Numbered from the stretch's first letter, positions 7,928-17,606 are shown. The stretch: DNA of 55,112 nucleotides from Ruminiclostridium cellobioparum DSM 1351 = ATCC 15832 (GCF_000621505.1 NZ_KK211293.1:141505-196616); one strand, 5' to 3'. Program-made: numbers and translations. Notes: generated by a model not told the origin, from the letters alone.

Positions 7928-8914
7928 ATGACAAACAAGGTAAACAAGGTACTGGCAGGCTGTTTTTTAGGTATTTCTCTCGCATTTGTATCCTCAATTG
8001 CGATGGCGGCTACAGTACCCGGGAAAATTGCAGGCACCGATGTAAATTTAAGAAAGAATCCCACAACATCAGCTTCAATAATTTCAAAACTGACCAACTC
8101 GGATGTAACGGTCATTGATAAGTCCAATGGCTGGTACAAGGTGTCTTATAACCAAAAGACAGGCTGGGTAAGCGATGACTATTTGAAATTAATATCTGCA
8201 AATGGAACCATAAATGCAAATGGAGTTAATTTCAGAACAGGCCCTGGTACCAGTACTAAAAAAATAACTACTCTCAATAAGAACACAGGTGTGGTTATTC
8301 TTGATACTGCAAACGGGTGGAACAAAGTTAAAATCGGAACAAAGATTGGGTATGTAGCCTCCAATTTTGTAGCCAACTCTCCGGTTCAAACGGCTTCCGT
8401 TAAAGCCGCTGCAGTCAAATCCGCCACAACTACAAGTGCTTCAGCAATTGCATTAAAAACTGCCGACAAAGTATCACGTTCTGTAAATACCGCGGCTTTG
8501 GCAGCAGCAGATGCGGCAGTTGAGGAAGCACCTTCGATCAATGAACAGATCATATCATATGCAAAGCAATTCAACGGTGTCAGGTACTTATACGGCGGAA
8601 ATACCCCTCAAACCGGTTTTGACTGCTCAGGGTTTATCGGTTATGTTTTCAAAAAGTTCGGAATTAACCTGAACAGATCGGCAGAAGCTATGTATTCAAA
8701 CGGAATAAAGGTGTCAAAGAGCCAGCTGGAAGCAGGAGACATACTGTTTTTTGATGCATCCTCGCGCAAAGCGTCAGGCAGAATAGATCATGCAGGAATC
8801 TATATAGGCGGAGACAGCTTTATCCATGCATCATCCTCAAATGGTGCAGTACGGATACAAAAACTATCGGAATACAGAGGTACTTATATTGGTGCTAAAA
8901 GAGTTATCAAGTAA
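7928..8914 (+). CDS. Secreted SH3-SH3-NlpC/P60 cell-wall peptidase
   Basis: This is a 328-residue exported gamma-D-glutamyl-diaminopimelate type endopeptidase. A signal peptide spans residues 1-28 (AMA-A cleavage). Two bacterial SH3 domains follow at about 31-90 (VNLRKNPTTS) and 96-155 (VNFRTGPGTS). An Ala/Ser/Thr-rich linker of about 45 residues leads to the NlpC/P60 domain at about 205-328, with catalytic Cys in GFDCSGF, His in RIDHAGIYIG and a third polar residue in DSFIHASS. The start has AGGAGG 7-8 nt upstream, immediately after the c-di-AMP riboswitch, so wall turnover is tied to that second messenger. A terminator follows. Confidence 0.93.
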   Translation: MTNKVNKVLAGCFLGISLAFVSSIAMAATVPGKIAGTDVNLRKNPTTSASIISKLTNSDVTVIDKSNGWYKVSYNQKTGWVSDDYLKLISANGTINANGVNFRTGPGTSTKKITTLNKNTGVVILDTANGWNKVKIGTKIGYVASNFVANSPVQTASVKAAAVKSATTTSASAIALKTADKVSRSVNTAALAAADAAVEEAPSINEQIISYAKQFNGVRYLYGGNTPQTGFDCSGFIGYVFKKFGINLNRSAEAMYSNGIKVSKSQLEAGDILFFDASSRKASGRIDHAGIYIGGDSFIHASSSNGAVRIQKLSEYRGTYIGAKRVIK

Positions 8915-8955
8915 ATTTATTTTGAATTTTATTATGCATTGATTAAATTTTTATA

Positions 8956-8997
8956 AAGCTGCAAATCAGTTGTTTCTGATTTGCGGCTTATATTTTA
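8956..8997 (+). terminator. Rho-independent terminator
   Basis: AAGCTGCAAATCAG pairs with CTGATTTGCGGCTT (one G-U) around a 6-nt loop, followed by a T-rich run. Confidence 0.8.
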
Positions 8998-9140
8998 CCC
9001 AGCGGCAGACACAACTCTTCCTGATTCATTAAAACTTCTAAAAATAGCGAACCCATTTAAAATTTAATACCTGTTAATTGCCCTGAAAATCACTATAATA
9101 CATTTATAAATGCCGTTTTGATATTGAGGTCAATTCAAAC

Positions 9141-9587
9141 TTGCCGGTAAAAAATCTTTTAAAGGGAGATAAAGACACCCAGGGCAGGGTCATTGTGACG
9201 GCGGAATATACCACTCCTGCCGGTGCAACCTCCGGAGGCAGACTCATAGCGCATCACCAGTCCACCGGAGGCACAGGTACGAGTATGGTGCTGTTTAACC
9301 CGAAAAATATCAGCGTTATGGCGTATTCCTTCAGCCCGGATAACCCCGAGGAGACCATTGCGGTTTTGCCAAAGGTAAAGCGCAGCCAGGCAGGGAAGCC
9401 AAAAAAAGTGCTGTACCCCGGGAATAGAATGTGTGAAATTATAAGTTATAAAAAGGATATAATAAATATGGTCAGCAGATATTGTCAGCGTGATAACCTG
9501 AGAGAAGATTTTGTATTGACGTATAATATTACCTGTGTTATACTCACACAGAAAAAAGTCATGAAGACTTGCATTAAATACATTTAA
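9141..9587 (+). pseudogene. Uncertain ORF, probably a gene fragment
   Basis: The reading frame (TTG start, GAGGT about 10 nt upstream) encodes 148 residues. The first ~95 (for example GRVIVTAEYTTPAG, FSPDNPEETIAVLPKV) look like real protein with Ala/Gly/Thr-rich beta-type sequence and higher GC than the flanks. From about base 9425 the sequence becomes AT-rich and low-complexity, as if coding sense was lost. I do not recognise the domain. It may be the leftover of a larger exported protein. There is no partner gene, and it lies between two terminators. Confidence 0.3.
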
Positions 9588-9619
9588 TTTTTTTTTAACA
9601 ATACGAATAACTTACAAAT

Positions 9620-9671
9620 AAACCATGAAGGGAAGCTATATGAAATAGCTCTTTTTCATGGTTTTATTTTT
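9620..9671 (+). terminator. Rho-independent terminator
   Basis: AAACCATGAA (from 9620) pairs with TTCATGGTTT near 9655-9664, enclosing a small AGCTAT/ATAGCT hairpin and followed by a T-rich run. It separates the uncertain ORF from the ABC importer operon. Confidence 0.7.
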
Positions 9672-9751
9672 GCCCGGAAGGAGAGATTCAAAAAAACCAC
9701 ACCCCAATTTTTATAATACAGGCTATTAAAATTTCGAGGAGGCTATAAATA

Positions 9752-11362
9752 ATGCTAAAAAGATTTACAGTAACAATAACTGCTTTATCCCTGATTTTCA
9801 CCATGCTGTTTTTTTCAGGCTGTTCAAATAGTGAACCTGAAAAAAATATGAAAGCGGATACAGAACGGGATGAATTGATTATGGCCATAGGCAGTGAACC
9901 CGACGGGGGCTTTGACCCGACCACAGGCTGGGGAAGATACGGTTCACCGCTGTTTCAAAGCACTATCCTGAAAAGGGACAGCGACATGAAAATAGTAAAC
10001 GATCTGGCAACAGATTATACGGTGAGCAATGACGGACTTGAGTGGACGGTCAACCTGCGCAGGGATGTCAGGTTTTCGGACGGCAAGCCTTTGACGGCAG
10101 AAGACGTGGTCTTTACATATGAAACAACAGCCAAAAGCGCTTCGGTAGTCGATCTGAATATATTGAAAAGTGTTACGGCCCTGGATGAATACACAGTTAA
10201 GTTTACACTTAAAAATCCCCAGTCAACCTTTATAAATATACTGGTCAATACGGGGATTGTTCCAAAACATGCATACGGCAGCGATTACTCACAAAAACCG
10301 CTGGGTTCGGGACCTTTTAAATTTGTTCAATGGGATAAGGGCCAGCAGTTAATAGTGGAGGCAAATCCCCAATACTATGGAAAGAAACCTTTCTTCAAAA
10401 AAATAACATTTCTGTATTTAAGTGAGGAAGCCGCCTTTGCCGCTGCTCAAGCGGGTGAAGTGGATGTTGCGGCAATCGTTCCTTCCTATGCCGGGCAAAA
10501 GGTCACGGGTATGAAGCTGCAAGCGGTTGAAAGTGTCGATAACCGCGGCATATTGTTCCCCTATATAAAACCGGGCGAAAAAACAAAAGACGGTTACCCA
10601 ATCGGTAATGAAGTAACTTCGGACATAGCAATAAGAAAAGCAATAAATTTTTATGTTGACCGCAGCAGTCTTGTTGACGGGATTTTAAACGGGTACGGCT
10701 CTCCGGCCTACAGTGTATGCGATAAAATGCCGTGGTGGAATCCCGACACTGTAATCAAGGATGCGGATGAAGCAGGTGCAAAACAAATATTATCGGAGGG
10801 CGGCTGGAAGGATTCCGACGGTGACGGCACCCTGGAAAAAGGAGCTCTAAAAGCGGAGTTCAATCTGATCTATCCGTCGGGGGATCAAATACGCCAGTCT
10901 CTTGCCATAGCAGTTGCCGACAGGGTGAAATCAATCGGAATAAAAATAAATGTTGAGGGCAAGAGCTGGGATGATATGGAAAAACTCATGTACTCAAATG
11001 CCATAATGTTTGGCTGGGGAAGTCAGGACCCTATTGAAATGTATAATCTGTACAGCAGCAAATACAGGGGAGTGGATTATTACAATTCCGGCTTTTATAT
11101 GAATCCAAAGGTAGATGAATATCTTAATAAGGCCATGTCCTCAATAAGTGAAGCAGATGCTCTCCAATATTGGAAGAAGGCTCAATGGGACGGAAGCACA
11201 GGCTTTGGTACAAATGGAGATGCTCCCTGGGCATGGCTTGTAAATCTTGATCATTTGTATCTGGTAAAAGAAAAGCTCAACATCGGAAAACAAAAGATTC
11301 ATCCCCATGGACACGGCTGGCCTCTCACCGACAATATTGAAGAGTGGCACTGGGAGAACTAG
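9752..11362 (+). CDS. ABC importer substrate-binding lipoprotein (family 5, peptide/nickel type)
   Basis: This is a 536-residue extracellular binding lipoprotein for the importer encoded by the next four genes. The signal peptide ends in the lipobox FSGC (C about residue 25). The SBP family 5 core shows LEWTVNLRRDVRFSDGKPLTAEDVVFTYE and the GSGPFKFVQWDKGQ motif, plus a GWKDSDGDGTLEKG loop. The C terminus is unusual: HPHGHGW followed by EEWHW, a cluster of His and Trp that suggests metal or metal-chelate binding. Peptide substrates remain possible. AGGAGG lies 14 nt upstream of the ATG. The permease gene follows after 32 nt. Confidence 0.85.
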   Translation: MLKRFTVTITALSLIFTMLFFSGCSNSEPEKNMKADTERDELIMAIGSEPDGGFDPTTGWGRYGSPLFQSTILKRDSDMKIVNDLATDYTVSNDGLEWTVNLRRDVRFSDGKPLTAEDVVFTYETTAKSASVVDLNILKSVTALDEYTVKFTLKNPQSTFINILVNTGIVPKHAYGSDYSQKPLGSGPFKFVQWDKGQQLIVEANPQYYGKKPFFKKITFLYLSEEAAFAAAQAGEVDVAAIVPSYAGQKVTGMKLQAVESVDNRGILFPYIKPGEKTKDGYPIGNEVTSDIAIRKAINFYVDRSSLVDGILNGYGSPAYSVCDKMPWWNPDTVIKDADEAGAKQILSEGGWKDSDGDGTLEKGALKAEFNLIYPSGDQIRQSLAIAVADRVKSIGIKINVEGKSWDDMEKLMYSNAIMFGWGSQDPIEMYNLYSSKYRGVDYYNSGFYMNPKVDEYLNKAMSSISEADALQYWKKAQWDGSTGFGTNGDAPWAWLVNLDHLYLVKEKLNIGKQKIHPHGHGWPLTDNIEEWHWEN

Positions 11363-11394
11363 TGGAATTACAGTTTGACAAAGGAGTTTCAAGT

Positions 11395-12387
11395 ATGGTG
11401 CAAGCAAGTCTTTTTAAATTTATTATAGGAAAAAGTATCAGAATAATATCGCTGCTGGCTGCCTTGTGCCTGCTGTCTTTCGTGCTTGTGAGCCACTCTC
11501 CGGTCGATCCGGTGCAGGCTTATGTGGGAGCGGATATGGCCAAAGTGAGTCCCGAGCAGAGAGCCAAAATAGCTGAACATTGGGGGCTGGACAAGTCCCC
11601 GGCTGAAAGATTTGTATTATGGGGGAAGTCCCTGTTGCAGGGAGATATGGGCACCTCAATGATATACAGGGCACCTGTCACCGATGTAATCAAAGAACGT
11701 TTCCAGGCATCGCTGGCGTTGATGGGAATAGCATGGGCATTGTCGGGGATTCTGGGATTCTTAATGGGAATAGCTGCTGCCATGCTGCGCGGAAGCTGGC
11801 TTGACAAGCTTATCAAATGGTATTGCCTTACGCTTGCATCCACACCTACATTCTGGCTGGGGTTGCTGCTGCTCATAATATTTTCCGTCTGGCTCGGTTG
11901 GTTTCCCGTTGGAATGGGAGTGCCTGCCGGAGTCCTGAAAGAAAATGTCACATTGGCCAACAGAATTAATCATATTATTTTACCGGCATTGACACTTAGT
12001 ATCATTGGGGTGGCCAATATAGCACTTCATACCAGACAGAAGCTTATTGATGTTCTTGAGAGTGATTATATTCTATTTGCACGGGCCAAGGGCGAAGCAG
12101 GCCTGAAACTACTGTGGAGGCACGGACTCCGCAATATAGCATTACCCGCAATAACGCTGCAGTTTGCTTCTCTCAGCGAGCTTTTTGGCGGATCTGTACT
12201 GGCCGAACAGGTATTTTCGTATCCGGGGTTGGGACAGGCCACGGTTCAGGCCGGTCTGAGGGGTGACTTGCCGCTTCTTCTTGGATTGGTGCTTTTCAGC
12301 GCCATATTTGTATTCACCGGGAACCTGATTGCAGATATTATATATAAACTTGTAGATCCAAGGATCAAGGAGGGAAATGCAATATGA
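11395..12387 (+). CDS. ABC importer permease (DppB/NikB type)
   Basis: A 330-residue inner-membrane permease with about six membrane segments. It has the N-terminal helix typical of DppB-like proteins (residues 10-35), a periplasmic loop with EHWGLDKSPAERF, and the cytoplasmic EAA loop around FARAKGEAGLKLLWRHGLRN (residues ~230-250). ATG 11395 is preceded by AAAGGAG at 8 nt; in-frame codons further upstream overlap the binding-protein gene and lack a ribosome site. The stop overlaps the start of the second permease (ATGA), which indicates translational coupling. Confidence 0.88.
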   Translation: MVQASLFKFIIGKSIRIISLLAALCLLSFVLVSHSPVDPVQAYVGADMAKVSPEQRAKIAEHWGLDKSPAERFVLWGKSLLQGDMGTSMIYRAPVTDVIKERFQASLALMGIAWALSGILGFLMGIAAAMLRGSWLDKLIKWYCLTLASTPTFWLGLLLLIIFSVWLGWFPVGMGVPAGVLKENVTLANRINHIILPALTLSIIGVANIALHTRQKLIDVLESDYILFARAKGEAGLKLLWRHGLRNIALPAITLQFASLSELFGGSVLAEQVFSYPGLGQATVQAGLRGDLPLLLGLVLFSAIFVFTGNLIADIIYKLVDPRIKEGNAI

Positions 12388-13265
12388 GTGAGATTTCTGC
12401 AGTTACACGTGATAGCCGGAACAGTAAATTCTTTAAATTTATTCCCGGGCTCAACAGAAGACAGCGTACTTTGCTTATGATCGCATCCTCTGTGCTTGTC
12501 CTGGCCGCAGTTATAATGGCAAGCCTGCTTCTGGACAATGAAAAAATAGCCACGCATTTTGATGAAAAAAACCTTGGTCCGTCCCTTGAACATTTTTTCG
12601 GCACCGATTGGCTGGGAAGGGATATGTTCACCCGCACGGTGAAGGGGTTATCCTTAAGTATTTATATAGGTTTGATAGCCTCGGCCGTCAGTGTGGTTAT
12701 AGCTCTGGTGCTTGGTATGAGTGCGGCAACCATGGGAAAGACAGTTGACAGGGTCATTACCTGGATTGTGGATCTTTTTCTGGGAATGCCTCATCTCGTG
12801 GCCCTGATACTTATTGCATTCACACTTGGAGGCGGAGCAAAGGGAGTAATCATAGGAGTGGCATTTACCCATTGGACCAGTCTTACCAGGGTCATACGTG
12901 CAGAAGTACTGCAGTTAAGATCGGCTGAATTTGTTCAAATTTCAAGACATATGGGAAAAAGCCGCTGGTGGACAGCCTTCCACCATATACTCCCGCATCT
13001 GGTGCCACAATTTTTTGTGGGTTTTGTGCTGTTATTTCCTCATGCCATACTTCATGAGGCCTCAATAACCTTTCTGGGCTTTGGCCTTTCACCGCACAAA
13101 CCGGCAATAGGCGTTATTTTGTCAGAGGCGATGAAGTATCTTTCGACAGGTATGTGGTGGCTGGCATTCTTTCCGGGACTCTCACTATTGATAATAGTGA
13201 GGGCTTTTGACATAATAGGTGAGAATCTCCGCCTGCTTATTGATCCCCACCATGCACATGATTAA
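12384..13265 (+). CDS. ABC importer permease (DppC/NikC type)
   Basis: A 293-residue inner-membrane permease that pairs with the preceding one. After a cytoplasmic N terminus and first membrane helix (about 30-50) comes the DppC hallmark FFGTDWLGRDMFTR. The EAA loop lies around QISRHMGKSRWWTAFHHILPH (residues ~187-207). About six membrane segments are visible. Its start overlaps the previous stop by 4 nt, and the ATPase gene follows after 14 nt, with AGGAGG ahead of it. Confidence 0.9.
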   Translation: MSEISAVTRDSRNSKFFKFIPGLNRRQRTLLMIASSVLVLAAVIMASLLLDNEKIATHFDEKNLGPSLEHFFGTDWLGRDMFTRTVKGLSLSIYIGLIASAVSVVIALVLGMSAATMGKTVDRVITWIVDLFLGMPHLVALILIAFTLGGGAKGVIIGVAFTHWTSLTRVIRAEVLQLRSAEFVQISRHMGKSRWWTAFHHILPHLVPQFFVGFVLLFPHAILHEASITFLGFGLSPHKPAIGVILSEAMKYLSTGMWWLAFFPGLSLLIIVRAFDIIGENLRLLIDPHHAHD

Positions 13266-13279
13266 AGGAGGCGGCTTAT

Positions 13280-14200
13280 ATGCTGAAAGTTAACAATCTT
13301 TCAATTTCATTTATTCAATATCAGGCAGGTTTGAAGCAGAGGAACCTGCAGGTCATTTCGAATCTCAGTATTAAAATTGATGCAGGTGAAATATTGGCTG
13401 TTGTGGGATCCAGCGGTTCGGGAAAAAGCCTCCTTGCACATGCAATACTGGGCATACTCCCCAAGAATGCCATGGTATCGGGCTCCATGCTGTACAAAGG
13501 GGCGGAACTTACACCCGAGATACAAAAGAAACTGCGGGGGGCAGATATAACCTTGATACCACAATCGGTTAATTTTCTCGACCCGTTAATGAAGATCGGA
13601 GAGCAGGTCCGCTGTTCAGCCGGCAGCGGCAATCCCCGTGAAAAGCAAAAAAGTATATTTAGAAGGTATTCACTGGACGAAAAGGCAGAGAACCAATATC
13701 CCTTTCAGCTCTCCGGCGGGATGGCAAGGAGAGCCCTGGTTGCGTCGGCAGTTGTCGGCGGGGCAAGACTGATAATTGCAGACGAGCCTACACCCGGCCT
13801 GCACCCCCAAATAGTAAGGGAAACCCTGGGACATTTGAGGGAGCTGGCCGATGACGGCTGCGCGGTGATGCTTATAACTCATGACATAGGCACAGCCCTG
13901 AGTGTGGCTGATAATATTGCTGTTTTTTATTCGGGAACTACGGTGGAGATAGCTCCCACAGCAGATTTCAAAGGAAGTGGTGAGGCGCTGAGACACCCGT
14001 ATACCAGGGCTCTGTGGAATGCCTTGCCCCAAAATGAATTTCAGCCTGTTGAAGGCTTCCAGCCGTCACACAGTGGGCATCTCAAGGAAGGCTGTCTCTT
14101 TGAACCCAGATGTTCACAAAGCTCACAGGAGTGTAAATGCAGCACACCTGAAATCCGTGAAATTCGCAAGGGAAAAGTGAGGTGTCATAATGCAACTTAG
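13280..14200 (+). CDS. ABC importer ATPase (DppD/NikD type)
   Basis: A 306-residue cytoplasmic ATPase. Walker A is GSSGSGKS (~45-52), the signature is LSGGMARRAL, Walker B is LIIADEPTPGLHP, and the switch His is in LITHDIG. The C terminus has the Opp/Dpp-specific extension with a Cys-rich segment (CLFEPRCSQSSQECKC), which in relatives can bind an iron-sulfur cluster. The signature LSGGM differs from the consensus LSGGQ at the last position, as in many Opp/Dpp ATPases. The 3' end overlaps the next ATPase gene by 11 nt. Confidence 0.88.
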   Translation: MLKVNNLSISFIQYQAGLKQRNLQVISNLSIKIDAGEILAVVGSSGSGKSLLAHAILGILPKNAMVSGSMLYKGAELTPEIQKKLRGADITLIPQSVNFLDPLMKIGEQVRCSAGSGNPREKQKSIFRRYSLDEKAENQYPFQLSGGMARRALVASAVVGGARLIIADEPTPGLHPQIVRETLGHLRELADDGCAVMLITHDIGTALSVADNIAVFYSGTTVEIAPTADFKGSGEALRHPYTRALWNALPQNEFQPVEGFQPSHSGHLKEGCLFEPRCSQSSQECKCSTPEIREIRKGKVRCHNAT

Positions 14201-14807
14201 AGCTGAAAATATAAGTTTCAGATATGGAAAAGGGGATTGGATACTCAAAGATTTCAATATTGAACTCAATCAGGGAGAAATTCTGGGTTTAACAGGTCCC
14301 AGCGGATGCGGCAAATCAACCCTGGCAAAAATTCTCGCCGGATATGAGCGGCCTCTTGGAGGCTCTGTGGAATTGGACAGCCGGAGTTTTCCCTCAAAAG
14401 GCTTTAATCCTGTGCAACTGGTTTTCCAGCATCCTGAAAAAGCTGTAAACCCGCGCTGGCAGATGCACAGGATACTTAGGGAAAGCGGCTGTCAGGACGA
14501 TTCCCTGTACAGGTCTCTGGGAATAGAGGAGTCCTGGATGAAAAGATGGCCCAACGAGCTTTCAGGCGGCGAATTGCAAAGATTTTGCGTAGCCCGCGCA
14601 CTGACCCGGCAAACCAGGTTTCTCATTGCAGATGAGATGACAACCATGCTGGATGCAATCACTCAGGCGCAAATATGGCATGTGGTGCTGGAATACGCCA
14701 AACAAAATAACATGGGCGTTTTGGTGGTAAGTCATGAAAACCGTCTGATTGAACGTCTCTGCGACAGAGTGGTATGCCTTCGGGACAATGCTGCTGGGAG
14801 AACATGA
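14190..14807 (+). CDS. ABC importer ATPase (DppF/NikE type, short)
   Basis: A 205-residue second ATPase of the importer. It has Walker A GPSGCGKST, signature LSGGELQRF, Walker B FLIADEMTTMLD and switch His in VVSHENR. It lacks the C-terminal oligopeptide-binding extension, so it is shorter than DppF (~320) and closer to the nickel-type NikE length. That, with the His-rich binding-protein tail, is a modest argument for a metal-related substrate. It is the last gene of the operon and faces the convergent nrdG gene, with only 18 nt between stops. Confidence 0.85.
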   Translation: MQLRAENISFRYGKGDWILKDFNIELNQGEILGLTGPSGCGKSTLAKILAGYERPLGGSVELDSRSFPSKGFNPVQLVFQHPEKAVNPRWQMHRILRESGCQDDSLYRSLGIEESWMKRWPNELSGGELQRFCVARALTRQTRFLIADEMTTMLDAITQAQIWHVVLEYAKQNNMGVLVVSHENRLIERLCDRVVCLRDNAAGRT

Positions 14808-14825
14808 TTTTGTCATTAAATTCCG

Positions 14826-15512
14826 CTAACAAACGGTATTGGGTTGATATTCTTTAATCAGTTCAGAAAATGACTTGATTTCTTCCTGGAAATAGGGTTT
14901 TTCCATGATCCTTGAACTGTCACATTCCTTATAATTTTCAGGGAGCCTATAGCGGTTCAGGACATATTTGGGAACTACCGGAAGCTCCCTGGACATACTT
15001 ATCAGGTCTTCCTTTCCAAGCTGGGGAATGACGGTGGTCCTGACCTCAAAATCAACCCCGGCGTCCACCAGCAGCTGTATTGTTTCCTTTACAGTCCCGG
15101 CGCCGGCACCGCTGCCGCAGATCTCTTCATATTTGGCGGCAGGGGCTTTGTAATCCACAGCAAAATAATCGCAGAGCCCATTATCAAGTATTTGTTTAAC
15201 GGTTGGGGGGGAAGAACCGTTTGTATCCAGCTTTATTTTGTACCCTGATTTTTTAATTTTTCTTATGAACGGAATCAGGCCGGGCTGTAAAGTGGGTTCG
15301 CCGCCTGTAATAACAACCCCGTCCAGTAAGCCTGCCCGCCTGCGAAGGAAACTCTCGACATATCCGGTTGAAAGTACCTCATGAGTTCCCTCCAGTATGG
15401 AACGGTTATGGCAGTAAAAACAGTCGAAATTGCAGCCGGGCGTAAACAATACGCAGGAGACCATGCCCGGATAATCCACCAGCGAACTCTTGACCATACC
15501 TGCGATCATCAT
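14826..15512 (-). CDS. nrdG: Anaerobic ribonucleotide reductase activating protein (radical SAM)
   Basis: A 228-residue radical SAM activase that installs the glycyl radical on NrdD. The cluster motif is CNFDCFYCHN (CxxxCxxC), followed by the GGEPTLQ SAM-binding motif (~residues 69-75). Start ATG at 15512 has AAAGGAG 9 nt upstream. It lies 6 nt after nrdD in the same direction, so it is co-transcribed and shares the NrdR boxes upstream of nrdD. The NrdG form here is of the longer PflA-like activase type common in clostridia. Confidence 0.93.
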   Translation of the reverse strand: MMIAGMVKSSLVDYPGMVSCVLFTPGCNFDCFYCHNRSILEGTHEVLSTGYVESFLRRRAGLLDGVVITGGEPTLQPGLIPFIRKIKKSGYKIKLDTNGSSPPTVKQILDNGLCDYFAVDYKAPAAKYEEICGSGAGAGTVKETIQLLVDAGVDFEVRTTVIPQLGKEDLISMSRELPVVPKYVLNRYRLPENYKECDSSRIMEKPYFQEEIKSFSELIKEYQPNTVC

Positions 15513-15518
15513 ATCCCA

Positions 15519-17606
15519 TTACTCCTTTATGACATATTTCTTCCTTAATCTGTATTCCTCACGTTTTCCTTCATTATAATTTTTTACAGGTCTGAGATAT
15601 CCCACTACTCGGCTCCAGACTTCGGTTTCCTCACCGCATTCAGGACAGAAGAACTGCTCTCCCGTGAGGTACCCATGGTTATTGCATATGGAAAAAGTCG
15701 GAGTCAACGAAATATACGGCAATTTATAATTGGTAAATATCTTCCTTATCAGATTTTTGGCAGAACCCGTATCTTTTATTTCCTCACCCAGATACAGGTG
15801 AAGGACGGTACCTCCTGTATACAAGGACTGCAGCTCATCCTGGAGTTCCAGTGTTTCAAAAATATCGTCGGTGCAGCCAACGGGCAGCTGGCTGGAATTG
15901 GTGTAATAGGGAACTGCGTCACCTGCGGTTATAATGTCCGGATACCGTTCCTTATCCTTTTTTGCAAGACGGTAGCTGGTGCCCTCGGCCGGAGTCGCCT
16001 CCAGATTGTAATAGTGTCCCGTCTCCTCCTGTATTTCCTTAATAAGGCTCCTCATATAATTAAGAGTTTTGACTGCAAACTCCTGACCCTGAGGTGTTGT
16101 CAGGTCTGACCCGTTACCCAGCAGGTTCAGGCAGGCTTCATTCATTCCAATTATACCTATGGTATTGAAATGGTTAAACCAATAGAAATCTGTTCTTTGT
16201 TTAACATCTTTCAAATAGTTGGCGGAATACGGGTATAAGCTTTTGGCTGTCTGTTCCTCGATAACTTTTCTCTTGATTTCAAGACTGTTTTTGGCCAGAT
16301 TTATCTGCTGCCACAGACGTGTGAAAAATTCCGACTCACTTTTTGATATATATGCAAGGCGGGGAAGATTAATGGTTACAACGCCGATAGAACCCGTAAG
16401 CGGGTTTGAGCCGAAAAGACCGCCGCCCCTTTTTCGCAGTTCGGAGGTATCAAGTCTCAGACGGCAGCACATGGAAAGTGCATCCTCCGGTGATAAATCG
16501 GAATTAATATAGTTTGAGAAATAGGGGATACCGTACTTGCAGGTTATTTCCATGAACTTTCCTGTTACAGGACTGTCCCAGTCAAAGTCCTTTGTTACGT
16601 TTATGGTAGGAATGGGGAAGGTAAAAACTCTGCCCTTTGAATCCCCCTCCATCATGACATCACAGAAGGCCATGTTGAATATGTTCATTTCTTCCTGAAA
16701 ATCACCGTATTTTTCCGGCAGGAGCTTCCCGCCTATAATTACACTTTCTTCCTTTAAAGTTCCTGGGGGGATAATATCAAAGGTCAGGTTTGAAAAAGGG
16801 CACTGGAAACCAACCCTGGTTGGAACATTCAAATTAAATATAAATTCCTGCAATGCCTGCTTTACTGCTTTATAATCCAGCCGGTCATACCGTATAAAAG
16901 GAGCGCAATAGGTATCAATAGATGACCAGGCCTGTGCACCGGCGGTTTCGCCCTGTGTGGTGAACGTGGAGTTTACTATCTGTCCCAGAAAGGAACGAAG
17001 GTGTTTCGGCGGTTTTGATTCGACTTTTCCGCCGACACCTCCAAAGCCGTTCATCAGTATTTGACGGAGATCCCAGCCGGCACAGTAAGGCCCGAAAAAT
17101 CCCAGGTCATGCAAATGTATATCTCCTGACAAATGTGCCTGTCTGATATCATCCGGATAAATCTCATGGAGCCAGTAGTTTTTTGTAAAAGCTTCCCGTA
17201 CGTAGTTATTCAGTCCGTTTATGGATTTCTGTGTATTGGCATTTTCATTTATCTGCCAGTCCCTGTCGTTAAGGTATTCTGAAAACATATTGATTGTTGC
17301 ACCTATCAAAGCATTTGTCTCCCTGGCCGAACGCCTTTTCTCGCGGTAAAGTATGTAAGCCTTTGCCGTTTTCGCATGGCCTGCCTCAATAAGAACCTTC
17401 TCAACAATATCCTGGATGCCTTCCACCTCTGCAATTCCTTCAGAGTATTTCTGTCCGGCAATCCTGACCACTTCCGAGCTCAAGGCTTCGGCTATGGAAA
17501 AATCATTGCCTCCAACGGCATTGGCAGCCTTGAATATTGCAATAGTTATTTTTTCTTTTTTAAAGGGGACAGTAGATCGATCCCTTTTAACAATCCGCTT
17601 TATCAT
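15519..17606 (-). CDS. nrdD: Anaerobic (class III) ribonucleoside-triphosphate reductase
   Basis: A 695-residue oxygen-sensitive enzyme that makes dNTPs for DNA synthesis under anaerobiosis. An ATP-cone allosteric domain occupies about residues 1-95 (IVKRDRSTVPFKKEKI). The catalytic barrel follows, with HDLGFFGPYCAGWD and a GSIGVVTINLPR stretch. The C terminus has the zinc site (CNNHGY, CPECGEET) and the glycyl-radical motif RVVGYLRPV. ATG 17606 is preceded by AAAGGAG. It is followed by nrdG. Two NrdR boxes sit upstream, so deoxynucleotide-responsive repression is expected. Confidence 0.95.
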   Translation of the reverse strand: MIKRIVKRDRSTVPFKKEKITIAIFKAANAVGGNDFSIAEALSSEVVRIAGQKYSEGIAEVEGIQDIVEKVLIEAGHAKTAKAYILYREKRRSARETNALIGATINMFSEYLNDRDWQINENANTQKSINGLNNYVREAFTKNYWLHEIYPDDIRQAHLSGDIHLHDLGFFGPYCAGWDLRQILMNGFGGVGGKVESKPPKHLRSFLGQIVNSTFTTQGETAGAQAWSSIDTYCAPFIRYDRLDYKAVKQALQEFIFNLNVPTRVGFQCPFSNLTFDIIPPGTLKEESVIIGGKLLPEKYGDFQEEMNIFNMAFCDVMMEGDSKGRVFTFPIPTINVTKDFDWDSPVTGKFMEITCKYGIPYFSNYINSDLSPEDALSMCCRLRLDTSELRKRGGGLFGSNPLTGSIGVVTINLPRLAYISKSESEFFTRLWQQINLAKNSLEIKRKVIEEQTAKSLYPYSANYLKDVKQRTDFYWFNHFNTIGIIGMNEACLNLLGNGSDLTTPQGQEFAVKTLNYMRSLIKEIQEETGHYYNLEATPAEGTSYRLAKKDKERYPDIITAGDAVPYYTNSSQLPVGCTDDIFETLELQDELQSLYTGGTVLHLYLGEEIKDTGSAKNLIRKIFTNYKLPYISLTPTFSICNNHGYLTGEQFFCPECGEETEVWSRVVGYLRPVKNYNEGKREEYRLRKKYVIKE

